Shown in pieces: positions 11,325-22,965 of a stretch of DNA of 64,000 nucleotides (position 1 is its first letter; every line of letters begins with the position of its first letter). The notes below the pieces were generated by a model. That model was not told where the DNA came from, ran no database searches, and saw only the letters and a program-made list of their open reading frames with translations. Source of the stretch: Syngnathus acus (taxonomy: Eukaryota > Chordata > Actinopteri > Syngnathiformes > Syngnathidae). Location of the stretch: NCBI RefSeq assembly GCF_901709675.1, contig NC_051088.1, positions 21,490,693 through 21,554,692 of the forward strand, written 5' to 3'. The translations under genes and the position numbers were made by a program.

Positions 11325-11490
11325 TCTGCTCGTAGGAAATAGCTTATTCATGACAACGGCGGACACGGCGAAGGTAATTACTGACATCAAGGTGGCCTAG
11401 CAAATGTTTAAACCTACAAGTGCTGCCAGAGCGCATGAATAATGCAGCGTCATTTGCATCGAGATCTTTTAAGTGTGCTTTATTCGGGAA
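11325..11490. promoter_or_regulatory. candidate conserved non-coding element
   Basis: GAAGGTAATTACTGACATC, GCATGAATAATGCAGCG and CATTTGCATCGAG (octamer-like ATTTGCAT) lie close together in unique sequence. Confidence 0.4.
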
Positions 11491-12159
11491 AAAAAAAACC
11501 TGTAACATGGGCAGCGATTAAACTTTGATGAGCGAAAACTGAGCGTGAGTGTGCGAGTGTGTGTTTGCCGCATCCTTGTTTCTAGAAATTATTTAAACAG
11601 GTGATAAAGGGGACGGAGGAGGTGAGAGGAATGGCCAATAAATAATAATAAAGCAAGAGTGGTACAACAGTGGCAGCGGTGCCATCAAACAGGTTCCGTC
11701 GCCTTGTTTTAGACAACAAACGTGTTTTTACAGCTCTTTGAATAATAAAGAGGACAGAGAAAAGCATGGTTGCATTCTGAAAGAAAACAGGCTTACCTGC
11801 TTTGGAGCCAGCAGGTGCACAAGGAGCGGGACCCAAAAAAAAAAAAAAGAAAGAAGAGGAGAGTGAAATTAGTGAACACAGTAGCTTCATGTCACTGGTA
11901 AAAACATGATGGCACCGTATGATAATGTCTTCAGCACCCTGTGTTTGGCTGATAAATGGACCTGAGCCCTCCCTCTTTGTTAAACAAACCATACATCACC
12001 GGCTCGCTCTGCTCGGCCGAGCCGGGGGCCGCTGAGGTGACACAGAGCAGGGGGGGGGCTGGGTATTTTTAAACTGAGATTGCAAACAAAGACCCCCCCA
12101 CACACACTTCTGCCCGGAGGATCACCTAGCACCCCCCCACCCTGCCCCACTTTTCCCAC
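11491..12159. other. unique sequence, no gene seen
   Basis: A 136-codon frame on the - strand (11582-11992) runs through poly-A and poly-T patches and has no motif. C-runs occur at 12120-12140. No exon was supported. Confidence 0.4.
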
Positions 12160-12310
12160 GCTAACCTCCGGCCTCATTTGCATCCCCACCCAGCGCCGCC
12201 GCCATTATTTTCAGGTGAGCTGTTCCGTATAAAAGAGGCGGCTTAAGGATGTGTCACTGTGCACATTAATGTGCATGTGAGGTGATGTCTCCAGGTCCGT
12301 CAGTGTGTGT
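12160..12310 (+). promoter_or_regulatory. TATA-containing element, promoter or enhancer
   Basis: CTCATTTGCATCC (octamer), GCCGCCATTATTTTCAGG and CCGTATAAAAGAGGCGG (TATA-like box near 12225-12240) occur within 80 bp, followed by the palindromic GTGCACATTAATGTGCA. The TATA box lies on the + strand, but I found no convincing first exon after it. Confidence 0.35.
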
Positions 12311-12774
12311 ATACACCCCTGCCCATTATTCGTGCTCCCCCCTCCCGCCCCGGGCTCTTAATTACGACTGACTGGCACCAGACACAATCGCCCCCTTGAT
12401 TCGTCTGCTTCCCATCGCCCCTCCCCCACCGCCGCCGCCATCGCCACCCAGCAGCCCGCGGTTACCCGACTCATTTCCCAGCAGCCCTCCGATCTCCCGT
12501 TGGTAAACATCAAGACATGACGGAACTGCGTTGAGCTCGCCACGAACGTCCAAAAGTCATCTCCACCTTCACTTGACCTCGCGAGAGTTCACCGGGAGCA
12601 CCTCGCTCTGACACCGGGGAAAAAGATAGTGGCGCTTCTTTTTAGCGCACATGAAGAAAAGTCACCAACTTAATGTGGCGAGCGTCTTTGAAGTTAAAAG
12701 GAAGGAAGTGGGACGCCACTTGAGACGCCAGAGGTAATCGTCCAAGGCGCCGACGAGCGTGATGTCACACGGCG
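12311..12774. other. unique GC-rich sequence, no gene seen
   Basis: It includes a CCGCCGCCGCC triplet patch near 12430. Overlapping - strand frames look like chance. Confidence 0.4.
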
Positions 12775-13060
12775 CGTGCCGAGGCCTCATTTAGCAAATA
12801 AATGAGCTCCAAACCAAAAAGATGTGAAGAAGTGAAGCTCCGCCAGTTAACACATTGTGGAAGACGATCGAATCCATTTTGAGGCGAGGGAGGGGGGGGG
12901 GGGGGTCTTATCAGCGGATACACCTCCATTTTATTTCATTTATGAATTACAAGCAAAGATGCCATTATATATTATTAATTCTCTGCTGTTGCTTTGGCTC
13001 CGGCTGGCGCGGCGGCAGCGGCGAGCTACGGATGTCGGCGGCGGTGTAATTACGTTCTAG
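12775..13060. promoter_or_regulatory. candidate conserved non-coding element
   Basis: GCCTCATTTAGCAAATAAATGAGC (12784-12807) contains facing TCATTTA and AAATGA arms. Further on are CCATTATATATTATTAATTC and GGTGTAATTACG. A poly-G run at about 12891-12905 interrupts it. Confidence 0.35.
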
Positions 13061-13109
13061 CCGGGCAGCCATCCGTTTCCTTTCAAAAATTTACAGGATT
13101 CTTAATCAC

Positions 13110-13230
13110 GTTGCTCATTTGGGTGCACGGTGGCGGTGATGGCGAAACACAAACAGGGGGGCATGTCTGCTTGCACGGGAACACCTGCTTAGCATTGATA
13201 GCAGATGTCACCCAGTCAACTGAGGAAGGG
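13110..13230. promoter_or_regulatory. small CNE-like patch
   Basis: Non-repetitive sequence with AACACCTGCTTAGC and TTGATAGCAGATGTCACCC. E-box and TALE-like TGTCA cores are adjacent. Confidence 0.28.
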
Positions 13231-13299
13231 GAAAGTGCGTGCGGCGAGGAGGGAGGGGGGAGGAGGCGGAATTAAAAACGCAAGCATCACCAACTTCTT

Positions 13300-13510
13300 A
13301 TTATTTACTGACTCTGAAAATGAACTACTGGAATGGGAAAAGGAGAATCCTGGCAAACGTTAGGCAAGCGGGCCCCTCTAATTGTGGAGGGGCCTCCTCT
13401 CTTTGCGAGCGACTTCTTTCCGTTTGCATCAGTCTTTTGCTGCATTATTCATTTGCGTTACAGCACGGGATGCTAATTAAGGTTGCCGTTGTCTTTATGT
13501 GAAACGTGCA
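13300..13510. promoter_or_regulatory. candidate CNE with GC hairpin
   Basis: GGCCCCTC (13371-13378) and GAGGGGCC (13387-13394) are perfect 8-bp arms around a TAATTGTG loop, which itself holds a homeodomain core. Downstream are CATTATTCATTTGCG and GATGCTAATTAAGGTTG. Confidence 0.4.
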
Positions 13511-13877
13511 TATTTTAAACCGGGTAATGCAGAATGACACACACACACACAATCTCAAATCACGGCGCCACCTTGCTACAAATCCACTACTGTTTGCAAT
13601 AACAGCGTGTAGAAAAACACACACAAAGGTCTTGGCGACAAAGCCAGGACCTTGATACGGGTACCTATCAGTAAGATAAGAAAAGACGAGAGAGAGTCAA
13701 GGAATTAGGGAGGACGGGAACAGGGGGTGGAGAGGTGACCTATGTCACACATTTACAGACACACAAAAAAAACACCTTCCAATTCAGAAGGTCTCAAACA
13801 CATTACGAGGTCAAGAAATTAACGGGTGAAAGTTAATTTAAAACTGAAAGTGGTTCCGGGTCATAAAGCGTCAGCCA
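13511..13877. other. unique sequence, no gene seen
   Basis: Short CA runs occur at about 13538-13551. Nothing else was supported. Confidence 0.45.
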
Positions 13878-14165
13878 CATTGAAAAAGCTGACTAAGAAT
13901 ATATCGACGCTGTTGCGATGCATACGATGAAGAATCGAAATGATCGAATAGTTTTGATTAACAATATTTTTTTCCCAAAATAATTCCATCAATATTCATA
14001 ACTTAAACATTAACATTGAAAAAGCTGACTAAGAAAATATCGACGCTGTTACGATGCCTACGATGCCTACGATGAAGAATCTAAGGGATGAAATTGTTTT
14101 GATTAACAATATTATTTTCCTAAGATAATTCCATCAACATAAATATTCATAATTAAATATTAACA
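13878..14165. repeat. 136-bp direct tandem duplication
   Basis: CATTGAAAAAGCTGACTAAG occurs at 13878 and again at 14014. The similarity continues through ATCGACGCTGTT, GATGAAGAATC, TTTTGATTAACAATATT and ATAATTCCATCAA to the end of each unit. The copies differ by scattered substitutions and a small CCTACGATG duplication in copy 2. I do not recognise a transposon family. Confidence 0.9.
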
Positions 14166-14795
14166 ATTCTGGACTTTTTCGAAAAAAAAATCTGGTATTG
14201 TATAAACAATGTTTGTTTTTCACGATTGTTCACGATTGAACACGATTGTACAACGGTTAGCCAAATAGCTTAGCAACGTTGCTAGCTTCGAACGTACACA
14301 AACGTGCCAACGCTGCAAGACAAAAGCTGGCGAGGTGTGATGGAGAGCTCGCTCGGTCGGGAAGGAAGGATGAGCGCTGCCTTTAACGCCCATCTGGCTC
14401 CGAGATGTAATAAAAGTGACGTATTGATTCCTTTGAATTTACGAATGCCTGCCATAAAGTGCATTTCCAAAGCCGTGGCCTCTTTAGAGCCCCCCCCCTC
14501 CCCCTCCTGAATGGATCAATTATGTGCCCACGTAATCCTGTTACCTGAGGAACCCTGGCATACTTCACAGGTCGCGCTCGCATTATGCGCACATTAATTC
14601 ACTCAAGCTTCTTTTTTTTGTTTATTTGTTTTTTGTGTGTGTGTGTATTCCACAACGCCCCCTCGTGCCACCGCTCTAATGCCGTACTAATTTTAGCGAT
14701 GCCCCCGCCCCCGGTTTTCCCTCTCCGTCTCTCCGCCAGGCTTTTCCCTACACGCTTTGTTGTCATCTCCCTTTCACCTAAGCGCCGTCATCCCG
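14166..14795. other. unique sequence, no gene seen
   Basis: It holds short near-repeats of CACGATTGT at about 14221-14250 and a brief GT run near 14635-14645. No exon was supported. Confidence 0.45.
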
Positions 14796-15060
14796 TCACA
14801 CGGGCCGACAGAAAAAATATGTCGGAATCATAGGGAGACACTTAAGGTAGCATTTTGTCTGATAAATCCACGGTTGTCTCCACACTGCGCCCGGGGCTAT
14901 AAACAAGGTAGAGTTTTTTAATACGACACACGAGAGGCTTCCTCCATCTGCTGCGAGATAAACGCCACTGTGTGTGAGGAGGCAAAGCGCAGCTCTACAC
15001 ATCTGTTACACCAGTCGGGCAGCTCCAGCCATTATAATAATATTATCTCTTATATCCAGT
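14796..15060. promoter_or_regulatory. candidate conserved non-coding element
   Basis: Facing CCGACA and TGTCGG arms (about 14804-14825), then TTTTGTCTGATAAATCC, GGGGCTATAAACAAGG and CATTATAATAATATTATC. Unique, motif-dense sequence. Confidence 0.38.
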
Positions 15061-15260
15061 TGGCAGAAACACTTATCATAATAAAAATCACAACAGGTAC
15101 TCCACACAGATCAGAAGGAGAATTTGAAAATGGCGGGATTCCAAAATAGAATGTCTTCATTTGAATCTGTGTCAGCATTTCTTCAAAATACGATAAAGGC
15201 CTTCCTTGGTACATTGTGAAAATGTGCAAAAATTCATCGTTAACAATCTTAAAAGAGTTT
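15061..15260. other. unique sequence
   Basis: This short AT-leaning stretch leads into the transposon remnant. No gene is seen. Confidence 0.4.
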
Positions 15261-15515
15261 GGTGTCAAACTCGTTTTTGTTGCGGGCCGCATCGGAGTTA
15301 TGTTTCCCTCGTGGCAGTATTAATGACTAAAGTTCAACAATTTTCTAATTTATTTTGAAATTAGGATTATAACAAACATTGTTCCAATATCTCAGGAAAG
15401 ATAATTTTGGTGTATAACAAGAAACATTGAATTGACACACATGATTTTGCTTTTGTGGGCCACATAAAATGATGTGGCGGGCCGGATCTGGCCCACGGGC
15501 CTTGAGTTTGACATC
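15261..15515. mobile_element. hAT-like non-autonomous element, degraded ends
   Basis: The left end GGTGTCAAACTC and right end GAGTTTGACATC are near-perfect inverted repeats. Inside are TTGCGGGCCGC and GTGGCGGGCCGGATCTGGCC. The same ends and interior recur at 57315-57636 and 62413-63034, which defines a dispersed family. The CAGG that opens the better copies is missing here, and I found no target duplication. Confidence 0.7.
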
Positions 15516-16132
15516 GGTAGGTTAGGGCAACCTAATCCCAACAAATTCTAACCCAGAGTGGATAAAATTTCTACCCCAATCCAGGTTTTTCATCTATCTT
15601 TGAAAAGGGCTACCGACAAGAATATCGGTCCCGGCTCACTGGGACTAAGCAGTACAACTAAACTATACATCCAAATAATACTTCCAAAGCAGAAATAATA
15701 ATCCCGGTGAATTATGACACACTTGGCTAGAGCAATTCATGACTTACAATATGTCGGCAGTGACTCAACGCGTGGCCGCGGTGGCCGAAAGCGGTCACGG
15801 ATCATCACGGCGTGAGTGTAAAAGTTGGACGAAGACGGCGGCCTGTCAGGTGGAACATAAATAGACGTACCAGTCTAGATATCTGTTTTACTATCTCAGT
15901 GGAGCCGAGAGGGAAAGTGGTGAGGTGGGCTCAGGAGGAGGTGGGGGGATTGCTCAATGGCGGTGAAAGCAAAAAAAAAAAAAATCAGCCTCGATCTTAT
16001 TTTCCACACTTGGGCGAGCTACAAGCAGCTCAGTTACACTACACTTGCAGTGAACAATCAGTCTGGCAAAGGTTCACAAAACAGCGAAATACCTTGTCAC
16101 TTACTGGCTGACCTGCTCCGAGGATGAGAAGC
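15516..16132. other. unique sequence, no gene seen
   Basis: It starts with GGTTAGGGCAACCTAATCCC, a small imperfect inverted repeat. A poly-A lies at 15970-15984. No exon was supported. Confidence 0.4.
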
Positions 16133-16198
16133 GAGGGAGGGAGGGAGGGAGGGAGGGAGGGAGGGAGGGAGGGAGGGAGGGAGGGAGGGAAGGAGGGA
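16133..16198. repeat. (GGGA)n microsatellite
   Basis: About 16 GGGA units. G-rich on the + strand, so G-quadruplex formation is possible. Confidence 0.97.
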
Positions 16199-16199
16199 G

Positions 16200-16684
16200 T
16201 GGGAGTCTCCGAGAGGGGCTGACAACATGAAATAATCGGGAAGGAACTCTGCTGTGACTGAAGGAAAATGGCCTTCTTGGAAAATATCTCCTAAATTATT
16301 ATTTTTTTATTTTACAGATTATAATCCCTAAAGGAAAAAAAAAAAATAGGTCCACTCTGCTGTACATATTTTGTGATGCGCAACGACCCAAAATAAGATC
16401 ACAACAAAAGTCGTGATGACGAGGAGGTTTAGGTTTCACTCCTGGACTTTCCGAACTTTTTGCCGCCACGCTCTGCCGTAAGGACGCCTCCCATTGGACG
16501 TAGCCTCCCCCCAGATCCTTATACCACACTGTAAAACACAAGCGCCATGTTTGCTGGCACAAACAGCCGTCATAAGAAATGTGGCTCTAGCGAGACTTTC
16601 TACAGCCAGTTTTTTTTTCTCCCCCCCAAGATGGTGGAAAGGTTTGGCTGACTGTCTCGTTCCAGATCCGACATTCCAGCGCCG
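16200..16684. other. unique sequence, no gene seen
   Basis: Poly-A at 16336-16347 and a T/C run near 16610-16627. Frames here are short and unsupported. Confidence 0.45.
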
Positions 16685-16790
16685 CCAACTATAATGATGT
16701 ACAATGACAGGTAATTACTAGGGGTTGTGAACATGAGAGGTCCAGATCAGCAGTATCTGTGAAGGTTCTGGAAAATCTGAGTGGGAGCGA
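16685..16790. promoter_or_regulatory. small CNE-like patch
   Basis: ACTATAATGATGTACAATG is followed by CAGGTAATTACTAGG in unique sequence. Confidence 0.3.
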
Positions 16791-17039
16791 GGACGGCCGC
16801 CAACATCCCGAGCGGAGCTCCCATCGGAAAAAAAAAAAAAGAAGAAAAAAATTCCCAGCCACCAGTTTCGTGTTGTGTTTTCCTTGACTTGGATTGTGAA
16901 GAAGCAACATTTGGGTCGTGTGTGAGCCACGTGCACCGAATTTCCAAATAACCTCCGAGCTTTGCTGTGTGCGGCAAATAAGTTTCAGTATTTAGCCAAC
17001 AGTTTCACCTGCATGCCGTGTGTGTGTGTTGCAGTAATC
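16791..17039. other. unique sequence, no gene seen
   Basis: An A-rich patch at 16828-16850 and plain sequence. Confidence 0.4.
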
Positions 17040-17510
<471 letters not shown>

Positions 17511-18204
17511 GGAGGGGGAGAGGGGGGGGGGGGAAACACCAAGTTCTTGGGATTCTTTGATCCGGTTAACCCTTTAATTACCACAGCGAGAGGAAGAGGA
17601 TTTACTGTCTTTCTTCCTCAAAACAATCAGAGTAGCGGCTTGTCAATCATTGTGAGGGTTTTTGTTAGAGCGCTGACCTTAAAACAACCAATCAAAGTCT
17701 TCCGCTCTCAGGCGCAGATGGGTTCCGTTGGCACCGGCTCCCGAGCTTTATGTGCTCGTCAAAGTAACATTGGGTTCCACGACGGCGCCTTCGCCCGCCT
17801 TTACGGCTCTGGAATGTAGCTTTGAAATTAATGTAAAAACAAAGGCAAACCACCACGGCGCCTTTTTTTAGTTTATATGGGATGGGTTTTCCCTGAAGAG
17901 CTGCAAGTGGCGGCCGTCCTCCCTTTTTTTTTTTTTTCCTTCTTTCTTTAAAAGAGCCACTTTGACACAATCGGTAAACTGGACTTGCCCGAAAACACGG
18001 GGGGAAAAAAAAAACTCCCAGAATCCCTCCGTGCTGTGTTCAGTCCAATGACCCCCTCCCCCCGAAACAACACTCATTCTCTAATCCCACTGAGCACTGC
18101 TTTCAGTTTGTCCAGAGAGCATGCAGGGGACAGTCCAGACACACACATACACACACATACACACACACAGCTATATAAAACTTTGCCTTCCCTTCCGTCA
18201 CCCT
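17511..18204. other. unique sequence with small simple repeats, no gene seen
   Basis: A poly-G at about 17522-17534, T-runs near 17925-17938, poly-A at 18004-18014 and an imperfect CA run at 18139-18171. A frame at 17547-17819 (+) lacks splice context. Confidence 0.4.
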
Positions 18205-18370
18205 GAAGTGCATCTAACAGGCCGGAGCTCCTCTCTGAATATTAGCGGTGACTGGCTGGAGGTAAACAGAGCATTAAATCCTGCAAAAGAGGCCAATATG
18301 CGCTCGGGACAATGGACCCGACCCGCCATCTCCAAGCCTTTGTTCTGAGCTTAACAAAACTCTGCCGTCA
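18205..18370. promoter_or_regulatory. candidate conserved non-coding element
   Basis: CTCTGAATATTAGCGGTGAC, GAGCATTAAATCCTGC, GGACAATGGACCC and CCTTTGTTCTGAGC contain SOX-like and homeodomain-like cores in unique sequence. Confidence 0.35.
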
Positions 18371-18954
18371 CACTGCTTTACCTCAATGGCGGCCTGTCGA
18401 AACGGCCATCAAGCCGTCAGCCCGCAAAAAAGCTGAGGGCGGGGTGGAGACAGTGGGAGGGGGAGGCGGGGTGAAGGAAGAAGAGGATGATGATGACAGG
18501 AGAAGATGAAGGCAACGCGAGTCGTGAGAAGATGAAGCGGACTACCGAGAGGAAGGAAGCCGTTAAATTATTTGCAAACAGGTGGTGGGAGGAGGGAGGG
18601 GGTTGAAATTAAAAACATAATCACCCTCGCCTCTCCCACGCAAACCTTAATAACAATATATGGCAGCAGGAAGGTGGGGGCGGAGGGGGGGGTTTGTCTG
18701 TGACGTGGAACTGGAGCAGCCAGACTCACTAAAAGTTTCATCAAAAAATCCTTATCTGCTTCCCTCTGAGGGTTGCAGCGGGGTGGGAGGGGGGGGGGGG
18801 GGGGAGAAGCTGGCCGACACATGTTAAATAAAGTATGTAAGCGTCTGCCATTTTGTAATTGACAAAAAGAAAAAGAGCCCTGGTGTAAACGGTTGTCTGT
18901 CTGTCGTTCTTGCGACTGTCTGGCGACCAATCTGCTTTAGTCTGCTGCTGCAGT
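18371..18954. other. unique G-rich sequence, no gene seen
   Basis: G-runs at 18683-18691 and 18789-18804. Purine-rich patches give lysine- and glutamate-rich chance frames. Confidence 0.4.
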
Positions 18955-19260
18955 CAGCTGAGTAACATTGAAAAAAAAATCACAAAATGCACAAAGTTGA
19001 AAAAAGAAAAAAAAAAGTCCTGAGTCAGCAGAAAGAAAGTATCACCCAAAAGTGGGCAGTGCCAAATTATTAATTGCCAGTGCAGCATGACAATTAAAGA
19101 AGGCTACTGCAAAGGTAGCACAAATGAATATTTCATGACTTTAATTACTGAAAAGTCATTGCCAGTCACTGCAACTAATTAGCAAACATAATAACATTAG
19201 CCAAACTGTGATTGGTGCTTCACCAGCTTGCAGACAAATGAAGAAAGCAGGAACAGGAAT
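18955..19260. promoter_or_regulatory. strong candidate conserved non-coding element
   Basis: After two short poly-A patches, 19020-19250 is a continuous block: CTGAGTCAGCAG (AP-1/MARE-like), CAAATTATTAATTGCCAGTG, GCATGACAATTAAAG, TTTCATGACTTTAATTACTG, AACTAATTAGC and GTGATTGGTGC. Four TAATTA-type cores lie within 200 bp, with no ORF. Its texture is the most ultraconserved-like in the window. Conservation was not tested. Confidence 0.55.
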
Positions 19261-20254
19261 ACCTCCACCTGCACATCTATTCCCATCATCCGTGTCTCAC
19301 TCCTTTGGGTTAAGGTTTTGAGATTATGCCTACAATAATGCCAAGAGGCCCAAGAAAGAAAGTCCTTGGAAAAAAATTGTAATCAATGAGAAATGATCAA
19401 TTTCTCAGATTTTGCCTTTTATCGGTAAGCCAACTGAACATTTATTTACAGAAAACTAAAACCGGTCACAATACTGATGAAAATCATCAATCTAATTATC
19501 GTTGATAATTTATGTGAATTTTTGTCCGAAAATTCTTTATTGCATCTTTGCAATGTCATTTATATATAATCGGACTTTTCTATTTATACGCTGTGATTAT
19601 TTTATTCAATTTTTAAATTTCAATTTGAAAAATGTGCACTCTTTCAATTCGATTTTATTTCCAACGTTTGAAAGGTGCAGTTGAGTTCGCCGTGATTACA
19701 GAACTGTGAGCTTCAATTTTTCATAACATCACAGCAGATACATGACTTGCGTGTGTTTTCCTTCCTTCTCTAGGGGACCACAATAGTTGTTGTACAGTCA
19801 GCGCCGTGTTTTAAGATGTCACTCTCAAGCTAATTATAGCCACATATCATTTGAAGAAAAAAAAACAACAACTTGGAACGTATAGGATCAGATCGCATAT
19901 AATTATATATATATGCATATATATTTTAGTCATATTATATATATGTATACATGTGTGTGTGTATATATATCATATAATATAAATATGATACAAATAAAAA
20001 TAAATATGAATTAAAAGATCTAAACTTTACAATGCCTCTCGGAACAAATGTGTTTTCCGCAATTTTTAAAAATACTCCAGCTCCTAGCTAAAAAGAGGAA
20101 GTACAGTCCACAATTTGTGTCTATCACCTTCGGTTTGTTATTTGGTGCGAAGGACGTAAAATAAAAAGCGCTCATCAGAACGTAGTGCCCTAACACCATC
20201 ATAAAATGACCTCAAATTCAAGTATGGAAGACCTCGTCAAGTCGTAAGAATAAC
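19261..20254. other. AT-rich unique sequence, no gene seen
   Basis: It includes a broken TATATA tract at about 19898-19992. No exon was supported on either strand. Confidence 0.45.
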
Positions 20255-20540
20255 ACTGCAATTTATCTGAGGAATGCCGGACGATAAGGACGCAGCTTCT
20301 CTTGGCTGGGGGTGCATATAGATTGCACGGAGGGGGGGGCTCGATATGGGCTGGCGGTAGCAGTAATTAGATGCTGAGCTGCACGGAAGTCCCAACTTTT
20401 AGTCAGGAATGTCTGGAGAACAAACATCAGTGAGTCCCAACCAATTGGTTTGTGGAAGATGAGAGCTCATCAGGTGTGCCAAAGGTCAACCTTGATTGGT
20501 CCTCCAAAGATATGAACCTATTTCTCCACTTTCTGCGATG
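20255..20540. promoter_or_regulatory. candidate CNE with CCAAT palindrome
   Basis: AACCAATTGGTT (20439-20450) is a perfect 12-bp palindrome with CCAAT on both strands. Nearby are GCAGTAATTAGATGCTGAGC and CCTTGATTGGTCC. The flanks are unique. Confidence 0.38.
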
Positions 20541-20559
20541 AGCGTGCATGGCTGCCTCG

Positions 20560-21260
20560 GCCTCGTTGAAACGCAAGCCCGAGTGTCTCCTCGGCCGTGT
20601 GAGCCGCCTGTCAGGACGACGGCGGACGACGGGCCTGTCGGCGTGATTATCCCCCCGCTACCTGAGGAGGTGTTTGTTTGACATCTGCCTCTGACAGCGG
20701 CGGGACGAGCGGCGTTCAGGGGCGGGGGCTCCCTATCCAGTCACAACCGATTAACACGTAAATTCACCTCTCTGACTTTTTTTTTTTTTTGCCACGCTCG
20801 ACTTTGCTGCACATGTCCGTGTGCTGACATTTAAAGTAAAGGGTGCTGCACCCCTCCCCCCTCCACGTTTCATCTCTCCTTGACTCACTCTTGCCAGAGG
20901 TTAACTGTATGTTTGAATAACAGAGAGGCCGCGTGTAATTTCTGACCATTTCCTCTTTAGGCTGCAACCTCCGGTTAGCGGGCCGCTTGATCAGCGGGCG
21001 AGATGAAAGCTAGAAAAATGCGCGCAGCCGCAAAACGACCTAATTTTGTTCATCTCGCTTGGCGATCGGCCGCAATTAAAGCCAGATAACGCCTCGGAAT
21101 TCCGTGCGAGGGCACGCGGCGGCGCGGGCTAGGCCTCGTTAGAGAAAGGTAACGGGAGGCGAGCGGCGAGGTGGCTCCCGAGCGGTGAATAATGGAGCAA
21201 AGTGAACTCGCTTCAAATAGCATCCGCTAGCAAGGTGGCGAACGCTGCCGACTTCCACCT
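20560..21260. promoter_or_regulatory. candidate CNE, CpG-containing
   Basis: This unique block has many CpGs and the patches GCGTGATTATCCCCCC, CCGATTAACACG, GCGGGCCGCTTGATCAGCGGGC, CCGCAATTAAAGCC and GGTGAATAATGG. A poly-T (20779-20790) interrupts it. No splice pair or TATA box was found. It could be one or more enhancers. Confidence 0.38.
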
Positions 21261-22143
21261 TTACATACCGCGGGGTTGGATAAGCTCAAATCTAAAAAAG
21301 CCGAGTCGTCAAAATCACATCAGTGGATTGAAAACAATCAGCGGGATGAGCCCGACCGGATGGGCCCCGTAAAGACTTGTCACTTGGCTCAAATGAGGCG
21401 TGATATTTGCCGACGCATCACCGTGCGGCGCTCGGGCATTAAAGGTAGTGTGCAGGTATTTGCTTTAGTTTTTTTGCAAGGGAAGGAAACAAGGAGTCGG
21501 GACATTAAGTCCAACCCGTGTCTGAAGAGTCCAAAGTGGCACCAGCCACCAAATCACAACGTCCTGGTTGCCACTTTGGCCACTGACTGCCAATGTGTGT
21601 TAAGAGACCACCCCGCCCCCCCCCGACACCAGCCACCCCGTCCCTCCAAAGCAGGGGTTAATATCATGGCTGCCTGGTAAGGCATTATCCAGAACCTCCC
21701 AGAACAAAAGGCCCCTTTTGCAAACAGACTCTTTCTCCTTCACCCCCCCCTCCACCGCCACCCCCAGTGTCCAAAGGTGTTTGCTGAAGTAAATCTGCCT
21801 AAATCCTGCGCAGCTTGGCCATGAGGAAGAGGAGGGGGAGGGAAGGTGTACCGATAATCCTTCTTCTTAACCAAAAAGAAGAAAAAAAGTTCTGTGTGAG
21901 GAAAAGAAAGGGTAAAAAGAAATCCATATCACATGACCCCACCCCCCCCCACCCCCTCCCGACCAAATCCCACATCTCCCCATCTTTACTCAAGATTTGC
22001 ATCCATCCCCGCCTGGGAGGTTGCCGATAAAGATATCAGTTACACAAGGAGCTTGCGAGACACCTGCCCGGTGTTTGCGGCTCCTAACTTTTTTTTCCCC
22101 CGGCAAGAACCAGACGACACCTGCTCGCGGATGCTCCGGCCCG
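21261..22143. other. unique sequence, no gene seen
   Basis: C-rich patches at about 21612-21625, 21745-21752 and 21940-21960. A 134-codon + frame (21276-21680) is hydrophilic without motifs and is treated as chance. Confidence 0.4.
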
Positions 22144-22260
22144 CCGCTTCTTCAAGAAGCGGACGGGTGTCCACGAATAGTGCGAGCACGCCATCTCGTA
22201 ACACTATCTGTGTGTCAGGAGGGGCCCGGGCCCCCGCTAGAGGAGGGAGGCTATAAAAGG
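22144..22260 (+). promoter_or_regulatory. possible TATA promoter with two palindromes
   Basis: CCGCTTCTTCAAGAAGCGG (22144-22162) is a perfect 9-bp-arm inverted repeat with heat-shock-element-like TTC and GAA units. GGGGCCCGGGCCCC (22221-22234) is a perfect 14-bp palindrome. The box CTATAAAAGG (22251-22260) follows. The order fits a class II core promoter firing to the right, with initiation near 22280. It could instead be a GC-rich enhancer. Confidence 0.4.
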
Positions 22261-22279
22261 CTTGTAACCAGGGGACCGG

Positions 22280-22559
22280 CAACAAACAAGCACAAACAGC
22301 CCAGTTATTTCTCTCCAGCAGCCACCCCTTCCTCCCTCATCTTCCTCCATCGCCTCCCCCCCTCCCACCCCCTTTTCATCTCGGCCCCCTTTCTGATGCT
22401 GAATGCAAATGTGCAGCCCTGCTGCTGGCGGCGAGAGGGGCTGAATTGTGATTAAGAGGGAGAAGAAGAAGCAGCAGAAGAGGAGCTCCTTTCTTTGTTC
22501 TCCCCCTGGGGGATGTTTACCAGGAGAGACGCGGCGGATCAGATATGAAAGGCATTCAG
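22280..22559 (+). other. possible first exon after the TATA box
   Basis: From the expected start there is C/T-rich leader-like sequence. An ATG at 22545 opens only five codons (ATGAAAGGCATTCAG) before a moderate donor, CAG|GTCAGC, at 22560. If the donor is used, the coding part would be a tiny N-terminal exon. No matching second exon was found, so the call is weak. Confidence 0.2.
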
Positions 22560-22882
22560 GTCAGCATTGATGTGAGCCAAAGTGAAATGGTACCTAAGGC
22601 ATTCCAAAGACCCGCCGTGTCAGGGGTCCGGCCCGCCGGTGCCTCTGCGAGTGTGGGTTCTCTGGCCGCCAGGCGGAGGAGATGGGGAAGGGGAAGGGGG
22701 GGAGCGAAAAATAAAAGACGCGTCTTCACACCAGCGCGGTGGTCGAGGATGCAAAGGAAATAAAAAGAAATAAAAATGGCAGAGAAAAAGAAAAAAAGTC
22801 AGAAAATGTTTTTCATGGCTATTTTCGGGGGAAGGATAAAAAGCTTCCATCCGATGTCCAGGATGGAGGAGATGATCATTAG

Positions 22883-22885
<3 letters not shown>
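22560..22885. other. unique purine-rich sequence
   Basis: G- and A-rich patches give basic chance frames. No exon was supported. Confidence 0.4.

Positions 22886-22957
<72 letters not shown>
22886..22957. repeat. (GT)n microsatellite, 72 nt
   Basis: An uninterrupted GT run with a short imperfect TATG tail. Confidence 0.98.
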
Positions 22958-22965
<8 letters not shown>

